Shown here: one piece after another, positions 34,758 to 43,081 of the stretch
How the letters are laid out: every line of letters starts with the position of its first letter
Position numbering within the stretch: position 1 is the first letter of the stretch
From: Paenibacillus tuaregi
Lineage (GTDB): Bacteria > Bacillota > Bacilli > Paenibacillales > Paenibacillaceae
Assembly: GCF_900086655.1 (NCBI RefSeq)
Contig: NZ_LT575476.1
Span: forward strand, 2,329,869-2,393,868
Length of the DNA: 64,000 bases
Direction: 5' to 3'
Notes under the pieces: generated by a model
Database searches by the model: none
Told to the model about the DNA's origin: nothing
The model's input: the letters and a program-made list of their open reading frames with translations, nothing else
Translations under genes and position numbers: made by a program

Positions 34758-35537
34758 ATGCAGTCGATCATTGAAATGAAACATGTCTCTTGGAGAAGAG
34801 AAGGCAAGGTTCTGCTAAACGATATTAACTGGAATGTAGCCCAAGGGGAGAACTGGGCGCTGCTTGGCCTTAACGGTTCGGGCAAAACAACGATTCTGAA
34901 CATGCTGAACGGTTATTTATGGCCTACCAGCGGGGAAATCTGTGTGCTTGGTCACAAATTTGGCGAGGTGGATGTCAGGGAGCTGCGCCGCTCGATCGGA
35001 TGGGTGAGCTCATCGCTTCAGGAGAAGCTCTACGGGAATGAGAAAGCCGAGGATTTGGTGGTGAGCGGTAAATTTGCATCCATCGGATTATATGAGAAAC
35101 CGACACCCGAGGATTATGATCGCGCTGAACAGCTGATGCATCAGCTCCGCTGTCCACACCTGCTGGGTCGTTCTTATCAGACCTGCTCACAAGGGGAGAA
35201 GCAGAAGCTGCTGATTGCTCGGGCGCTGATGGGATCACCCAAACTGCTGATCCTGGATGAGGCTGCGAACGGGCTGGACTTTATCTCTAAGGAAGGCCTG
35301 CTGTCCAGCATTGAAGAGCTGTCCATGCAGCCGGACGCGCCTCACCTGCTTTATGTAACACATCATACGGAGGAGATTCTGCCGATCTTTAGCAAGACCC
35401 TGCTGATACGCAGAGGCGAAGTGTTCGCCGCCGGGAATACGAAGGAAGTGCTTGAGAATGAGAATTTGACTTCATTCTTCGAGATGCCTGTGGAAGTTAC
35501 CTGGAGACATGACCGCGCGTGGTTAGCCAAAATATAA
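34758..35537 (+). CDS. ABC transporter ATP-binding protein (YlmA-like)
   Basis: 259 residues. Walker A is GLNGSGKTT; the signature is CSQGEKQK rather than LSGGQ; Walker B is LLILDEAANGLD with Ala-Ala in place of the usual PT; the H-loop is VTHHTEEI. It ends in a short tail without membrane segments. The closest pattern is Bacillus YlmA, an ATPase of the MoD/PhnC-like group with no permease nearby. The ATG at 34758 is preferred to the TTG one codon earlier; GGGGAGG lies upstream. Partner and substrate unknown. Confidence 0.85.
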   Translation: MQSIIEMKHVSWRREGKVLLNDINWNVAQGENWALLGLNGSGKTTILNMLNGYLWPTSGEICVLGHKFGEVDVRELRRSIGWVSSSLQEKLYGNEKAEDLVVSGKFASIGLYEKPTPEDYDRAEQLMHQLRCPHLLGRSYQTCSQGEKQKLLIARALMGSPKLLILDEAANGLDFISKEGLLSSIEELSMQPDAPHLLYVTHHTEEILPIFSKTLLIRRGEVFAAGNTKEVLENENLTSFFEMPVEVTWRHDRAWLAKI

Positions 35538-35551
35538 TAGCTATAGCTTGG

Positions 35552-35581
35552 AAAGGCTCCTGCCAAAGGAGCCTTTTTTTG
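35552..35581 (+). terminator. Terminator of the YlmA-like ATPase gene
   Basis: Stem AAAGGCTCC / GGAGCCTTT with loop TGCCAAA, then a run of seven T. Confidence 0.92.
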
Positions 35582-35730
35582 TGCATGCAGATAGGTTCTA
35601 TAGGGGCTTTTTCAGCAATTAGAAGACGTATTGCAAAACCAACTTTTGCCACCATTCGACCTGGTCTCGCGTATTAAGATTCAAGACGCTTAATTTAGGC
35701 GTGGGGATATTCATTTGGGAGGGATGTTGT

Positions 35731-36567
35731 GTGAAAACAGAACCAGCACCGAAGAAAAGAATAGGGAACTTGCGGGTGGGTGCCGCAACGATTGTAATTG
35801 CTATTGCCGCCGTGATTGTGGGATTGAATTCTTATGCAACCGTGACTTATGGGCATGTCGGATTGTACAAGACGTTTGGGAAGCTTAACGATAATGTGCT
35901 GTCCCCGGGGATTCATTTGAAGATTCCTTTTGTACAGAGCATTATTGAGGTTAATGTTCAGGTCAGCAAAGCCGAAACGGATACGACTGCATCTTCCAAA
36001 GACCTTCAGCCCGTATCTACACATGTGGCGGTGAACTATTCCGTGAATAAGGATTCGGTTTATAACCTGATGAATAACATCGGCGGGAATTTCGACCAGG
36101 TGATCATCAATCCGGCGATCCAGGAAATTGTGAAGGAGGTTACGGCCAGATATCCGGCGGAAGATTTAATCGCCAAGCGTGATGTGGTCGCCGGTGAAAT
36201 TAGTGAGCATTTAACGAAACGGATGGGGAAATACGATCTGGTTGTAAATGAGATTAACATTGTAAATTTCAAATTCTCGGAAGCCTTCAACCAGTCGATC
36301 GAAGCCAAGCAGGTGGCTCAGCAGCAGGCGCTCAAAGCAGAGAATGACCTCAAACGGGTGGAGATTGAAGCCAAGCAAAAGATTGCCCAGGCCCAGGCGG
36401 AGGCTCAATCACTTAAACTGAAGAAGCAGGAGGTTACTCCTGAACTGGTTCAGCTGAAGCAGATTGAGGTTCAAGAGAAAGCTATTGAGAAATGGAATGG
36501 ACAGATGCCACAGGTGACAGGTGGAGCAACACCATTCATTGATATTAACTCTTTAAATAAAAAGTAA
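35731..36567 (+). CDS. SPFH/prohibitin-family membrane protein
   Basis: About 278 residues. One N-terminal membrane helix (VGAATIVIAIAAVIVGLNSYA) is followed by an SPFH domain (VTYGHVGLYKTFGKLND, LSPGIHLKIPF, VNYSVN) and a Lys/Glu/Gln-rich coiled coil at about 190-250. Prohibitin-like proteins form large membrane-bound rings or scaffolds. The GTG at 35731 behind GGAGGG is preferred; the longer frame starts ten codons upstream without a ribosome site. It is monocistronic, with a terminator 15 bases after the stop. Function in this organism unknown. Confidence 0.85.
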   Translation: MKTEPAPKKRIGNLRVGAATIVIAIAAVIVGLNSYATVTYGHVGLYKTFGKLNDNVLSPGIHLKIPFVQSIIEVNVQVSKAETDTTASSKDLQPVSTHVAVNYSVNKDSVYNLMNNIGGNFDQVIINPAIQEIVKEVTARYPAEDLIAKRDVVAGEISEHLTKRMGKYDLVVNEINIVNFKFSEAFNQSIEAKQVAQQQALKAENDLKRVEIEAKQKIAQAQAEAQSLKLKKQEVTPELVQLKQIEVQEKAIEKWNGQMPQVTGGATPFIDINSLNKK

Positions 36568-36582
36568 TAGGACTATTAACCC

Positions 36583-36620
36583 AAGGACCCTTTTGTTAAT
36601 TCGAGAAAGGGTCTTTTTTA
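36583..36620 (+). terminator. Terminator of the SPFH gene
   Basis: Stem AAGGACCCTTT / AAAGGGTCTTT around a TTAATTCGA-type loop, then TTTTTA. Confidence 0.82.
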
Positions 36621-36695
36621 CTAGACAATAGTTAATATAATGAGATATTTTATATAGAGAGGAGACAAATAACATCTTGGGGGAAACTGCAGAAC

Positions 36696-38138
36696 ATGAA
36701 AAAATGGCTTGTGATCGGTGCTGCTTGCTTGAGCTTTACTTTTGCCGGGATATCAGGGGTTCATGCGGCTCCGAATATAGTAAATCCCAAAGAAACCTAT
36801 ACATATGATAGAATGACGCAGGATATTAAGGAGTTGGCAAAGAATTATCCGGACATAATCCGCTACAAGTCTATTGGCAAGACGCCTTATGGGCGTGAGC
36901 AATGGGCGGTAAGTCTTGGCAATGGGGATTCCACCATATTTATTAATGGCTCCCATCATGCCAGAGAGTGGCTGACCAGCACGCTGAACATGTATATGAT
37001 TGAGCAGTATGCCAAGGCTTATCTGAGCGGAAGCAGGTTTGAGGGGTATGATGTAAGAACCGTTTTGTCTGAATCCACGATATGGTTCGTGCCTATGGTG
37101 AATCCGGATGGAGTCACTTTGCAGCAGATTGGGCTTCCCGCCTTTCCGCAGCTGGTCTGGTCCAATCTGATTAAGATGAATGACGGCAGCCGGAACTTCA
37201 AACGCTGGAAGGCCAATGCCCAAGGGATCGATCTCAACCGTCAGTACCCTGCGCTCTGGTCTTCGATCAAGTTCCCGGCCAAGGCTCCGCACTGGATGAA
37301 TTACAAAGGAAGCAAGCCGCTCCAGACGCGCGAGAATCAGCAATTGGTCAATTTCACGTATGAGATTGATCCCGAAATTGCCGTTTCCTATCATACGGCC
37401 GGGCATATCCTCTACTGGAATTTCAATACAAAGCCCGCCAATCTGGCCAGAGATAAGAAGCTCGCGAATACGTTCTCTGCGATCACGGGATATTCCCAGG
37501 TGAAGCCTGTGCCTAACCCTTCGGGTGGAGGTTACACAGACTGGTTCATCACGACCTTTGGCCGGCCTGCCTTTACGCCGGAGATCGGTATTAAAGAGGG
37601 CGAGACCAATCTTGCGGTGTCCGTATTTGATTCGGAATGGAAGCTGAATAAGAAGATCGGTCTTTGGATAGCGGATGAGGGTTATCGACTATGGCTGAAG
37701 AAGAATCAGAGCAAGCTGACAGTAGAGGAATTCAACAAGCAAATTATGATCTCGGAAAACAAGCCATTGTTCAATTCTAACAACTTTATCTCTGGCAGTG
37801 CAGGCACGATTAAACCTCAGGTATTGAAGGCAGTCGCAAAATCAGGCGATTGGTACAAGGTTGAGACCCCAACGGGAAATAAGTGGCTTTATGACAAGAA
37901 AGCAGTTATTGTCGAACCGACTCCAGATGAGGATACCGCACCGGCCGGCGAGGCATCCGATGTAGATATGACCCTTCAGCTTGAAGGTGAGACGAAGGTA
38001 TATACTGAGCCCTATACAACGGAACCGAAGGCGGTCATCACTTTAAGTGAAGCGCACGCGATGAAGATGTGGGGAAGCTGGTACAAGATTAACACACCGA
38101 TTGGGGATATGTGGATCTATCAGAAACCCGCCAAGTAA
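36696..38138 (+). CDS. Secreted M14 zinc carboxypeptidase with C-terminal SH3-like repeats
   Basis: 480 residues. Signal peptide is cleaved near VHAAPNIV. The M14 peptidase domain has zinc ligands His and Glu in NGSHHAREW, the third ligand in SYHTAG, substrate contacts in LNRQYPA, and the catalytic Glu in PAFTPEIG. The last 110 residues hold two related units of SH3-like shape (SGDWYKVETPTGNKWLY and GSWYKINTPIGDMWIY), suited to cell-wall binding. This resembles gamma-D-glutamyl-L-diamino acid endopeptidases that trim peptidoglycan peptides. GGGGGA lies about 15 bases before the ATG, a somewhat long gap. Confidence 0.88.
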   Translation: MKKWLVIGAACLSFTFAGISGVHAAPNIVNPKETYTYDRMTQDIKELAKNYPDIIRYKSIGKTPYGREQWAVSLGNGDSTIFINGSHHAREWLTSTLNMYMIEQYAKAYLSGSRFEGYDVRTVLSESTIWFVPMVNPDGVTLQQIGLPAFPQLVWSNLIKMNDGSRNFKRWKANAQGIDLNRQYPALWSSIKFPAKAPHWMNYKGSKPLQTRENQQLVNFTYEIDPEIAVSYHTAGHILYWNFNTKPANLARDKKLANTFSAITGYSQVKPVPNPSGGGYTDWFITTFGRPAFTPEIGIKEGETNLAVSVFDSEWKLNKKIGLWIADEGYRLWLKKNQSKLTVEEFNKQIMISENKPLFNSNNFISGSAGTIKPQVLKAVAKSGDWYKVETPTGNKWLYDKKAVIVEPTPDEDTAPAGEASDVDMTLQLEGETKVYTEPYTTEPKAVITLSEAHAMKMWGSWYKINTPIGDMWIYQKPAK

Positions 38139-38156
38139 CTTTATATATAGCAAATA

Positions 38157-38209
38157 AAAAAAGATCTGAAAGATTCGAAGCACAGCCTCGGTCTTGTCAG
38201 ATCTTTTTG
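38157..38209. terminator. Bidirectional terminator between convergent genes
   Basis: AAAAAGATCTGA and TCAGATCTTTTT form a long-loop stem with A-run on the left and T-run on the right, so it can end both the peptidase gene (+) and the small membrane protein gene (-). Confidence 0.78.
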
Positions 38210-38231
38210 TGCTGCCTTAATTTCTGGCTGG

Positions 38232-38555
38232 TTATTTCACCAGCAGAAGTACTGCAAGAACAAGCTCGCCGAGCAGCAGCACCGCAGACACGCTTGTACT
38301 GAAGATAGACAGACCGCGCGCAGCACCGGTCTTCAGGGAATTCCGGCCGAACATAAGACCTCCCAGACTGGCAGCAGCGGTGATCCCGATCGGCACCCAA
38401 ATTCCAACGGTATTTGGTGAATCATAGTTGCGGGAGAAGATAAGCAGAGTGAACAGAGTGAGTATAAATGCGATGATCATGAGCAGAATGGACACGACCA
38501 CACTGCCCATGCCTTCCTTGGATTCATGAAGCTCATTACCGGTTATGTTATTCAA
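38232..38555 (-). CDS. Small membrane protein of unknown function
   Basis: 107 residues. A short N terminus (NNITGNELHESKEG) is followed by three hydrophobic segments, VVVSILLMIIAFILTLFTLLIF, WVPIGITAAASLGGLMF and TSVSAVLLLGELVLAVLLLV. I do not recognise the family. The TTG start at 38555 is chosen because AAGGAGG lies nine bases upstream; the longer ATG frame places that ribosome site inside the coding part. It is convergent with the peptidase gene and shares its terminator. Confidence 0.75.
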   Translation of the reverse strand: MNNITGNELHESKEGMGSVVVSILLMIIAFILTLFTLLIFSRNYDSPNTVGIWVPIGITAAASLGGLMFGRNSLKTGAARGLSIFSTSVSAVLLLGELVLAVLLLVK

Positions 38556-38630
38556 CAGATATTTCCTCCTTAGTTCATTCCCTATCATGATACCATGATT
38601 GGTCATGGAAGCCAAAGAGCCGGGGGAAAT

Positions 38631-39083
38631 CTATTCCCCAGTGTCTAAATTAATCTGATGAAGCAGGGCCAGAAGGTGGTTCAGCTCCTCGGACGATAAG
38701 TTGCGGGTAAGAATCGCATTATGCTCATCCAGGATCGATTGCAGCTTCGGAAGGAACTCCCTGGCTTTGGGAGTAGGATATAAGGAGAGGGAACGCCGGT
38801 CCTGTTCATTGACAATCCTCTCGATGTAGCCGGTTTCCTCAAGATGCTTAACAGCTCTGGCGGTCGTGGCCTTGTCAAACTTCAAATCCTGGGTCAGCTG
38901 GTCTTGGTTAATGCCCGGGTTAAGGAGGATCGTTTTTAGAAAACTGTGCTGGCCGCCGCCACTCAGACCATAGGGTGCAAGCTGTTTGTTTAGCATTTTT
39001 TGACAATGTCTATGAATTTGCGATATGAGCTTCCCGATGGGTTCCTGTTTCACTTTATGTGTACACCTCTTCCTTGTCGGCAT
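38631..39083 (-). CDS. MarR-family repressor of the divergent MFS gene
   Basis: 150 residues. N-terminal dimerisation helices are followed by a winged helix with INQDQLTQDLKFDKATTARAVKHLEETGYI and wing RIVNEQDRRSLSLYPTPKA. It is divergent from an efflux pump gene, the usual arrangement for MarR repressors that answer to the pump's substrate. The ribosome site for the ATG is weak; a GTG 11 codons in, behind AAGGAAGAGG, is an alternative. A palindromic repeat starts 19 bases upstream of the ATG, inside what should be its 5' leader. Confidence 0.85.
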   Translation of the reverse strand: MPTRKRCTHKVKQEPIGKLISQIHRHCQKMLNKQLAPYGLSGGGQHSFLKTILLNPGINQDQLTQDLKFDKATTARAVKHLEETGYIERIVNEQDRRSLSLYPTPKAREFLPKLQSILDEHNAILTRNLSSEELNHLLALLHQINLDTGE

Positions 39084-39102
39084 CCTACTTAAGGTAGGAG
39101 AA

Positions 39103-39180
39103 GTTATATAAAATGAACTTATGAAGGTGATCCTTTAGGGGCGCTGCGATTTGCAAATTCTAAAGTTCATCTTATATAAC
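39103..39180. repeat. MITE-like palindromic repeat, short copy 3
   Basis: 78 bases with ends GTTATATAAAATGAACTT and AAGTTCATCTTATATAAC (one mismatch over 18). Only about 40 bases separate the arms, and the interior GGGGCGCTGCGATTTG matches the right-end block of copies 1 and 4 on the other strand. It lies between the marR start codon and the shared promoter region, so a marR transcript would carry it as a hairpin. Confidence 0.8.
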
Positions 39181-39186
39181 ATTAAA

Positions 39187-39263
39187 ATTTTATCCTATTA
39201 TTGTTGCGCGCGCAACTAATATGAGATATACTGTTTTTGCTTACATATTGTTGCGTGCGCAAC
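39187..39263. promoter_or_regulatory. Divergent marR/MFS promoters with twin MarR-type operators
   Basis: Two near-identical palindromes, GTTGCGCGCGCAAC (39203-39216) and GTTGCGTGCGCAAC (39250-39263), sit 47 bases apart within ATTGTTGCGYGCGCAACTA. The first provides both -35 boxes: TTGCGC 39204-39209 with TATACT 39227-39232 for the MFS gene (17-base spacer), and on the minus strand TTGCGC 39215-39210 with TAAAAT 39192-39187 for marR (17-base spacer). The second lies just after the MFS start site. Repressor binding would shut both genes. Confidence 0.72.
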
Positions 39264-39290
39264 TATTTCGAAATCGTATCCGGGGTGATA

Positions 39291-40745
39291 ATGATGAATG
39301 ATCTTCCGTTGACTTACCAGGAGAATCAAGCGGTCCAGAGCAGGAAGTGGCTGATTCTCGTTGCTGTAAATTTGTTTACCTTTATGTCTACTTTGGATGC
39401 CAGTATAGTCAATATCGCATTGCCGGAGATTTCGGCTAAGCTCTCACTTGCCATGGCTCAGACCGAGTGGGTTGCAACGAGCTATCTGATGGCGATCTGT
39501 GCGGCAGTATTATTCTTCGGTAAGCTTGGCGATTCAGCCGGCAAAATAAAAGTATTTAAAGCCGGAACGATTGTATTCCTGCTTGGCTCAGCTCTTTGCG
39601 GCTTCAGCTCAAGTCTGCCATTTCTTATTGTCTCAAGGGTGATCCAAGCGCTGGGGGCTTCAATTACGATGGCGAACAGCATGGGGATTATAACCGACAT
39701 CTTTCCTGCCAAAGAACGGGGTCGTGCGCTGGGCCTAATCGGCACATTCGTGTCACTTGGCAGCATTGCGGGGCCAAGCATCGGGGGTGTGATTGTCTCC
39801 TCCCTTGGGTGGGAGTATATATTCTGGGTGAACATTCCGGTCGGCCTGATTGCAATTGCCATCGCATGGCGGGTCCTTCCTGGAGATCTAATCCGCTCAC
39901 GCAAAAGTATGGATCTTCCCGGGAGTGTTCTGTTTGCGGCATTTGTGCTCCTCTTGTTCGCGGGGCTTCTGCTCGGACAGCAGGTAGGCTACCGGGACAC
40001 ATGGATCATTATTAGTCTTGTCCTGTCCGCAGTTGTGTTCTTCATATTCATATGGGTTGAAGCCCGCAGGAAGGAACCGCTGCTGCAGCTGTCGCTGTTC
40101 CGGAATTCCTGGTTCTCGTTAAGTATTTTCTGCGGATTCCTCACTTTCGTAAGCATCTTCTGCTTTAACATTATCTCGCCGTTCTATACGCAAAGCGTGC
40201 TGCACCTGACTCCTTATCATGCAGGATTTCTGCTGATGCTCTTCCCGATTACCATGGTCATTGTTGCTCCGCTAAGCGGGGCCTTGTCGGATAAAATCGG
40301 TTCGGAACTGCTCACTTTCGCAGGTCTGATGGTTATTGTCATTGCCCTATGTGGAATGGCCTCCCTTCACGAGGGAAGCTCCCTGACACTCGTCGGGACC
40401 TGGACCGCGATGCTAGGGCTGGGTAACGGGATGTTCCAGTCCCCGAACAACTCTCTGATCATGTCCAAGGTTCCAAGGACTGAGCTGGGGACCGCTGGAA
40501 GTATCAACTCCCTGGTCCGTAATATCGGGATGGTGGTGGGCATTACGGTAGCTACTACCACATTGTTTGGTGTGATGAGCAGCAAGGCGGGGCACCATGT
40601 CATCAGTCTGATCCCCGGTCGTCCTGACATTTTCCTTGCCGGGATGCACATTGTATTCAGTCTGGCGGCGGGTATAAGCCTGCTTGCCGCGGTGTTAACC
40701 GGGTGGCGGTTATGGGTTTCGCGAAAAAAGGTGGTAGAGGCTTAA
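39291..40745 (+). CDS. MFS drug:H+ antiporter, DHA2 (14-helix) family
   Basis: 484 residues with about 14 hydrophobic segments. Family motifs include ATLD-type FMSTLDASIVNIALPEI in helix 1, LGDSAGKIKVFKAG after helix 2, RVIQALGASITMANSMGII, and GSIAGPSIGGVIVSSLGWEYIFWVNIPVG (motif C, split here). It exports cationic or lipophilic drugs using the proton gradient. The ATG at 39291 is preferred because the predicted promoter and second operator lie within the longer frame. It is controlled by the divergent MarR gene through two palindromes. Confidence 0.88.
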   Translation: MMNDLPLTYQENQAVQSRKWLILVAVNLFTFMSTLDASIVNIALPEISAKLSLAMAQTEWVATSYLMAICAAVLFFGKLGDSAGKIKVFKAGTIVFLLGSALCGFSSSLPFLIVSRVIQALGASITMANSMGIITDIFPAKERGRALGLIGTFVSLGSIAGPSIGGVIVSSLGWEYIFWVNIPVGLIAIAIAWRVLPGDLIRSRKSMDLPGSVLFAAFVLLLFAGLLLGQQVGYRDTWIIISLVLSAVVFFIFIWVEARRKEPLLQLSLFRNSWFSLSIFCGFLTFVSIFCFNIISPFYTQSVLHLTPYHAGFLLMLFPITMVIVAPLSGALSDKIGSELLTFAGLMVIVIALCGMASLHEGSSLTLVGTWTAMLGLGNGMFQSPNNSLIMSKVPRTELGTAGSINSLVRNIGMVVGITVATTTLFGVMSSKAGHHVISLIPGRPDIFLAGMHIVFSLAAGISLLAAVLTGWRLWVSRKKVVEA

Positions 40746-40837
40746 AGCTGCTAGGGGAAATCCACTTACTGTGGAGATCCTCTTAGCTCTTCTGGCCTTG
40801 GAAGGAGTAATAAATTCATGAGGTTAATTGAGCGCGT

Positions 40838-40925
40838 TTATAGGACGATATTAACTAATTCCTGCAAATCGTCAATTACAGCATCAGCATCAACCATGAA
40901 CATCGTCCTGCTTGGAATTCAACTA
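40838..40925 (-). pseudogene. Possible C-terminal remnant of a HAD-type phosphatase
   Basis: The minus strand reads MVDADAVIDDLQELVNIVL and a stop, like the last helix of HAD phosphatases (ADAVIDSLxEL). Nothing upstream continues the fold. Apart from this and the terminator at 40999, the 315-base gap holds no recognised feature. Weak call. Confidence 0.25.
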
Positions 40926-40998
40926 TATTTATAGAACAAAAAATAATTTAGAAAAGATCCTAACTTAAGAAAAAACAGCAAACTAAGAAAAACTAAAC

Positions 40999-41038
40999 AA
41001 AGAACTGGCAGCGGACTGATACCCGTGCCAGTTCTTTT
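40999..41038. terminator. Terminator of the symporter operon
   Basis: Stem AAGAACTGGCA / TGCCAGTTCTT with a 15-base loop. The minus strand continues TTGTTTAG and the plus strand TTAGG. It lies 22 bases after the symporter stop on the minus strand. Confidence 0.78.
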
Positions 41039-41060
41039 AGGTTTAACTCTGCAAAGGTCA

Positions 41061-42581
41061 TCAAATGCCGGTATTGGCTTTGACCATGACCTCGGTGTAC
41101 TTTTTGATATCTGATTTAGAAGAGAGCAGTGTTCCGATGATCGCTCCAATGAAGCCGAGCGGTATAGAGATAATCCCCGGATTCGTCAGCGGGAACAACG
41201 CTTCCCCGGTAAAGATCGCCTTGCCAGCCGGGTCCCAGACACTTGGGCTGATGGCGACCAGAAGCAGGGCGCTGATAAGCCCGGTCAGCATGCCGGTGAT
41301 GGCGCCGGCCGTGTTGAATCTTTTCCAGAAAATCGTGAAGACCAGCACCGGCAGATTGGCACTTGCCGCGACGGCGAAAGCAAGCGACACGAGGAAAGCT
41401 ACGTTGAGCTTCATGGCGAACAAAGCCAGGATAATCGACAGCACGGATACGCCGACCGAAGCCCAGCGAGCGGCCTTCAACTGCTGCTTCTCCGTAGCGG
41501 TTCCTTTCTTGATGATGTGGCCATAGAAATCATGGGCAAACGCTGAAGCGGCCGAGAGGACAAGGCCGGTAACCACAGCAAGAATCGTTGCAAAAGCCAC
41601 TGCAGAAATGAAGGCGAAAAGGAAATCGCCCCCCAAGGCCTGAGCAAGAAGCGGTGCGGCGAGATTGCCGCCTTTGTCCTGAGCGGTTATGGCATCCGCG
41701 CCTACGAAAGCGGCGGCACCAAATCCAAGGAACACGGTCATGATATAGAAGATACCGATGATCCAGGTGGCATAGACGACAGAGCTTCGTGCGGTTGGGG
41801 CGTCTTTTACCGTGAAGAACCGGATCAGGATATGCGGCAGACCGGCTGTTCCTAACACAAGCGCGAGATTCAATGAAAGAGTGTCCAGCGGAACCTTGTA
41901 CTTGTTGCCCGGATTGAGGAATGCCTCACCGAGCGGGGTGGCGGTCTTCAAATGGTTGAACATTTCTGTAAGTGAGAAATTAAACTTGGCAAACACGATA
42001 AGCGAAATGATGAACGTGCCTGCCATGAGCAGAACGGCTTTTGTGATCTGCACCCAACTGGTTGCGGTCATTCCGCCGAACACAACATAGATGGTCATCA
42101 GCACACCAACGATCACAATGGAGGTGACGGCATCCAGGCCGAGCAGCAGCCGGATCAGGCTGCCTGCCCCAACTAGCTGGGCAATCATATAAAAGGTGGA
42201 TATGGCTATTGTATTAAGAGCGGCAACCCCGCGAATCTTCTTATCGTCGAAACGGGCCGCAATCATGTCAGCCATCGTATATTTGCCCAAATTCCGCAGC
42301 GGCTCCGCAATTAAATACAGAACCACAAGATAGGCCACAAGAAAGCCGATGCTGTAAAAGAACCCGTCGAAGCCGGCAAGGGCAATGGACCCGGCAATGC
42401 CGAGGAATGAGGCGGCAGACATGTAGTCCCCCGCGATGGCCAGACCGTTCTGCCAGCCGGTTAATCCGCCCCCACCGGTGTAGAATTCACTGGTGCTCTT
42501 TGTCCTTTTGGAGGCAAAATAGGTAATGATCAGCGTAATGGCAACAATACCAAGAAACAGCGAAAATGCCGTTGTATTCAT
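41061..42581 (-). CDS. Sodium:solute symporter, acetate/monocarboxylate type (ActP-like)
   Basis: 506 residues and about 13 membrane helices. Early motifs are GGGLTGWQNGLAIAGDYMSAASFLGIAGSIAL and RNLGKYTMADMIAARF; the sodium-site region reads GLPHILIRFFTVKDAPTARSS. These are the marks of the SSS family members that import acetate, pyruvate or propionate (ActP, MctC, YwcA). Its start overlaps the DUF485 gene by four bases, the usual pairing. A cre-like box upstream of the operon suggests carbon-source control. Confidence 0.9.
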   Translation of the reverse strand: MNTTAFSLFLGIVAITLIITYFASKRTKSTSEFYTGGGGLTGWQNGLAIAGDYMSAASFLGIAGSIALAGFDGFFYSIGFLVAYLVVLYLIAEPLRNLGKYTMADMIAARFDDKKIRGVAALNTIAISTFYMIAQLVGAGSLIRLLLGLDAVTSIVIVGVLMTIYVVFGGMTATSWVQITKAVLLMAGTFIISLIVFAKFNFSLTEMFNHLKTATPLGEAFLNPGNKYKVPLDTLSLNLALVLGTAGLPHILIRFFTVKDAPTARSSVVYATWIIGIFYIMTVFLGFGAAAFVGADAITAQDKGGNLAAPLLAQALGGDFLFAFISAVAFATILAVVTGLVLSAASAFAHDFYGHIIKKGTATEKQQLKAARWASVGVSVLSIILALFAMKLNVAFLVSLAFAVAASANLPVLVFTIFWKRFNTAGAITGMLTGLISALLLVAISPSVWDPAGKAIFTGEALFPLTNPGIISIPLGFIGAIIGTLLSSKSDIKKYTEVMVKANTGI

Positions 42582-42892
42582 GCTTGTTTCCTCCCGGCGG
42601 CTTCCTGTTTGATCTCTTCAATAGCCTTGTCGAATTGCACGGATTTGCGGGAATAGATCATACACAGCGCCCAGGTCATGATGAATTGGGCAAAGGCGAA
42701 CATCCAGGCCCAGCTGATTGGACCGATTGCGGGTTCGTTAAGCACCTTGGAATAAGAGGTCAACACAGGAAGTAGGAAGTAGAACACCAGAAAGAACAGG
42801 GTCATCGGGAACAGAAATCTTTTCTTCTTCAACATTAATTGCTTGAAGTTCTGGCTTGCAGATATGCGGTTGTAGTCCGGCTTCGTCTCCAT
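42578..42892 (-). CDS. DUF485-family membrane protein, partner of the symporter
   Basis: 104 residues with two hydrophobic segments (FLFPMTLFFLVFYFLLPVL and SWAWMFAFAQFIMTWALCMIY) and a charged tail KAIEEIKQEAAGRKQ. DUF485 proteins are encoded ahead of ActP-like symporters throughout bacteria (YjcH/ActP, YwcB/YwcA) and are thought to assist the carrier. GGAGGG lies 6 bases before the ATG. It is the first gene of the two-gene minus-strand operon. Confidence 0.88.
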   Translation of the reverse strand: METKPDYNRISASQNFKQLMLKKKRFLFPMTLFFLVFYFLLPVLTSYSKVLNEPAIGPISWAWMFAFAQFIMTWALCMIYSRKSVQFDKAIEEIKQEAAGRKQA

Positions 42893-42932
42893 GTCAATCC
42901 CTCCATCATAAAATGTGAATATTATGTGACAA

Positions 42933-42947
42933 ATGTAAGCGCTTCGA
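42933..42947. promoter_or_regulatory. cre-like (CcpA) box upstream of the DUF485-symporter operon
   Basis: ATGTAAGCGCTTCGA fits WTGNAANCGNWNNCW with a single mismatch and keeps the AAGCGCTT core. It is 40 bases before the DUF485 start codon. I could not fix the promoter: TTGTCA-16-TATGAT exists but would start transcription downstream of the ribosome site, so repression versus activation is open. Confidence 0.55.
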
Positions 42948-43081
42948 TTATCATATTCGCATTTATTGATTCTTAGAATAGGCCTGAGGATATATTTTGT
43001 GACGATTTGTTGGTGAGATTCGGACTAGGATTTGGAACTGTGTATAATGGGATCAGAAATGTTCAGAAAAGAGGCACAGAC

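Noticed and set aside
42905-42932. Promoter TTGTCA-16-TATGAT for the DUF485-symporter operon
   Set aside because: The start site would fall downstream of the ribosome binding site GGAGGG, so this cannot be the working promoter for that start codon.
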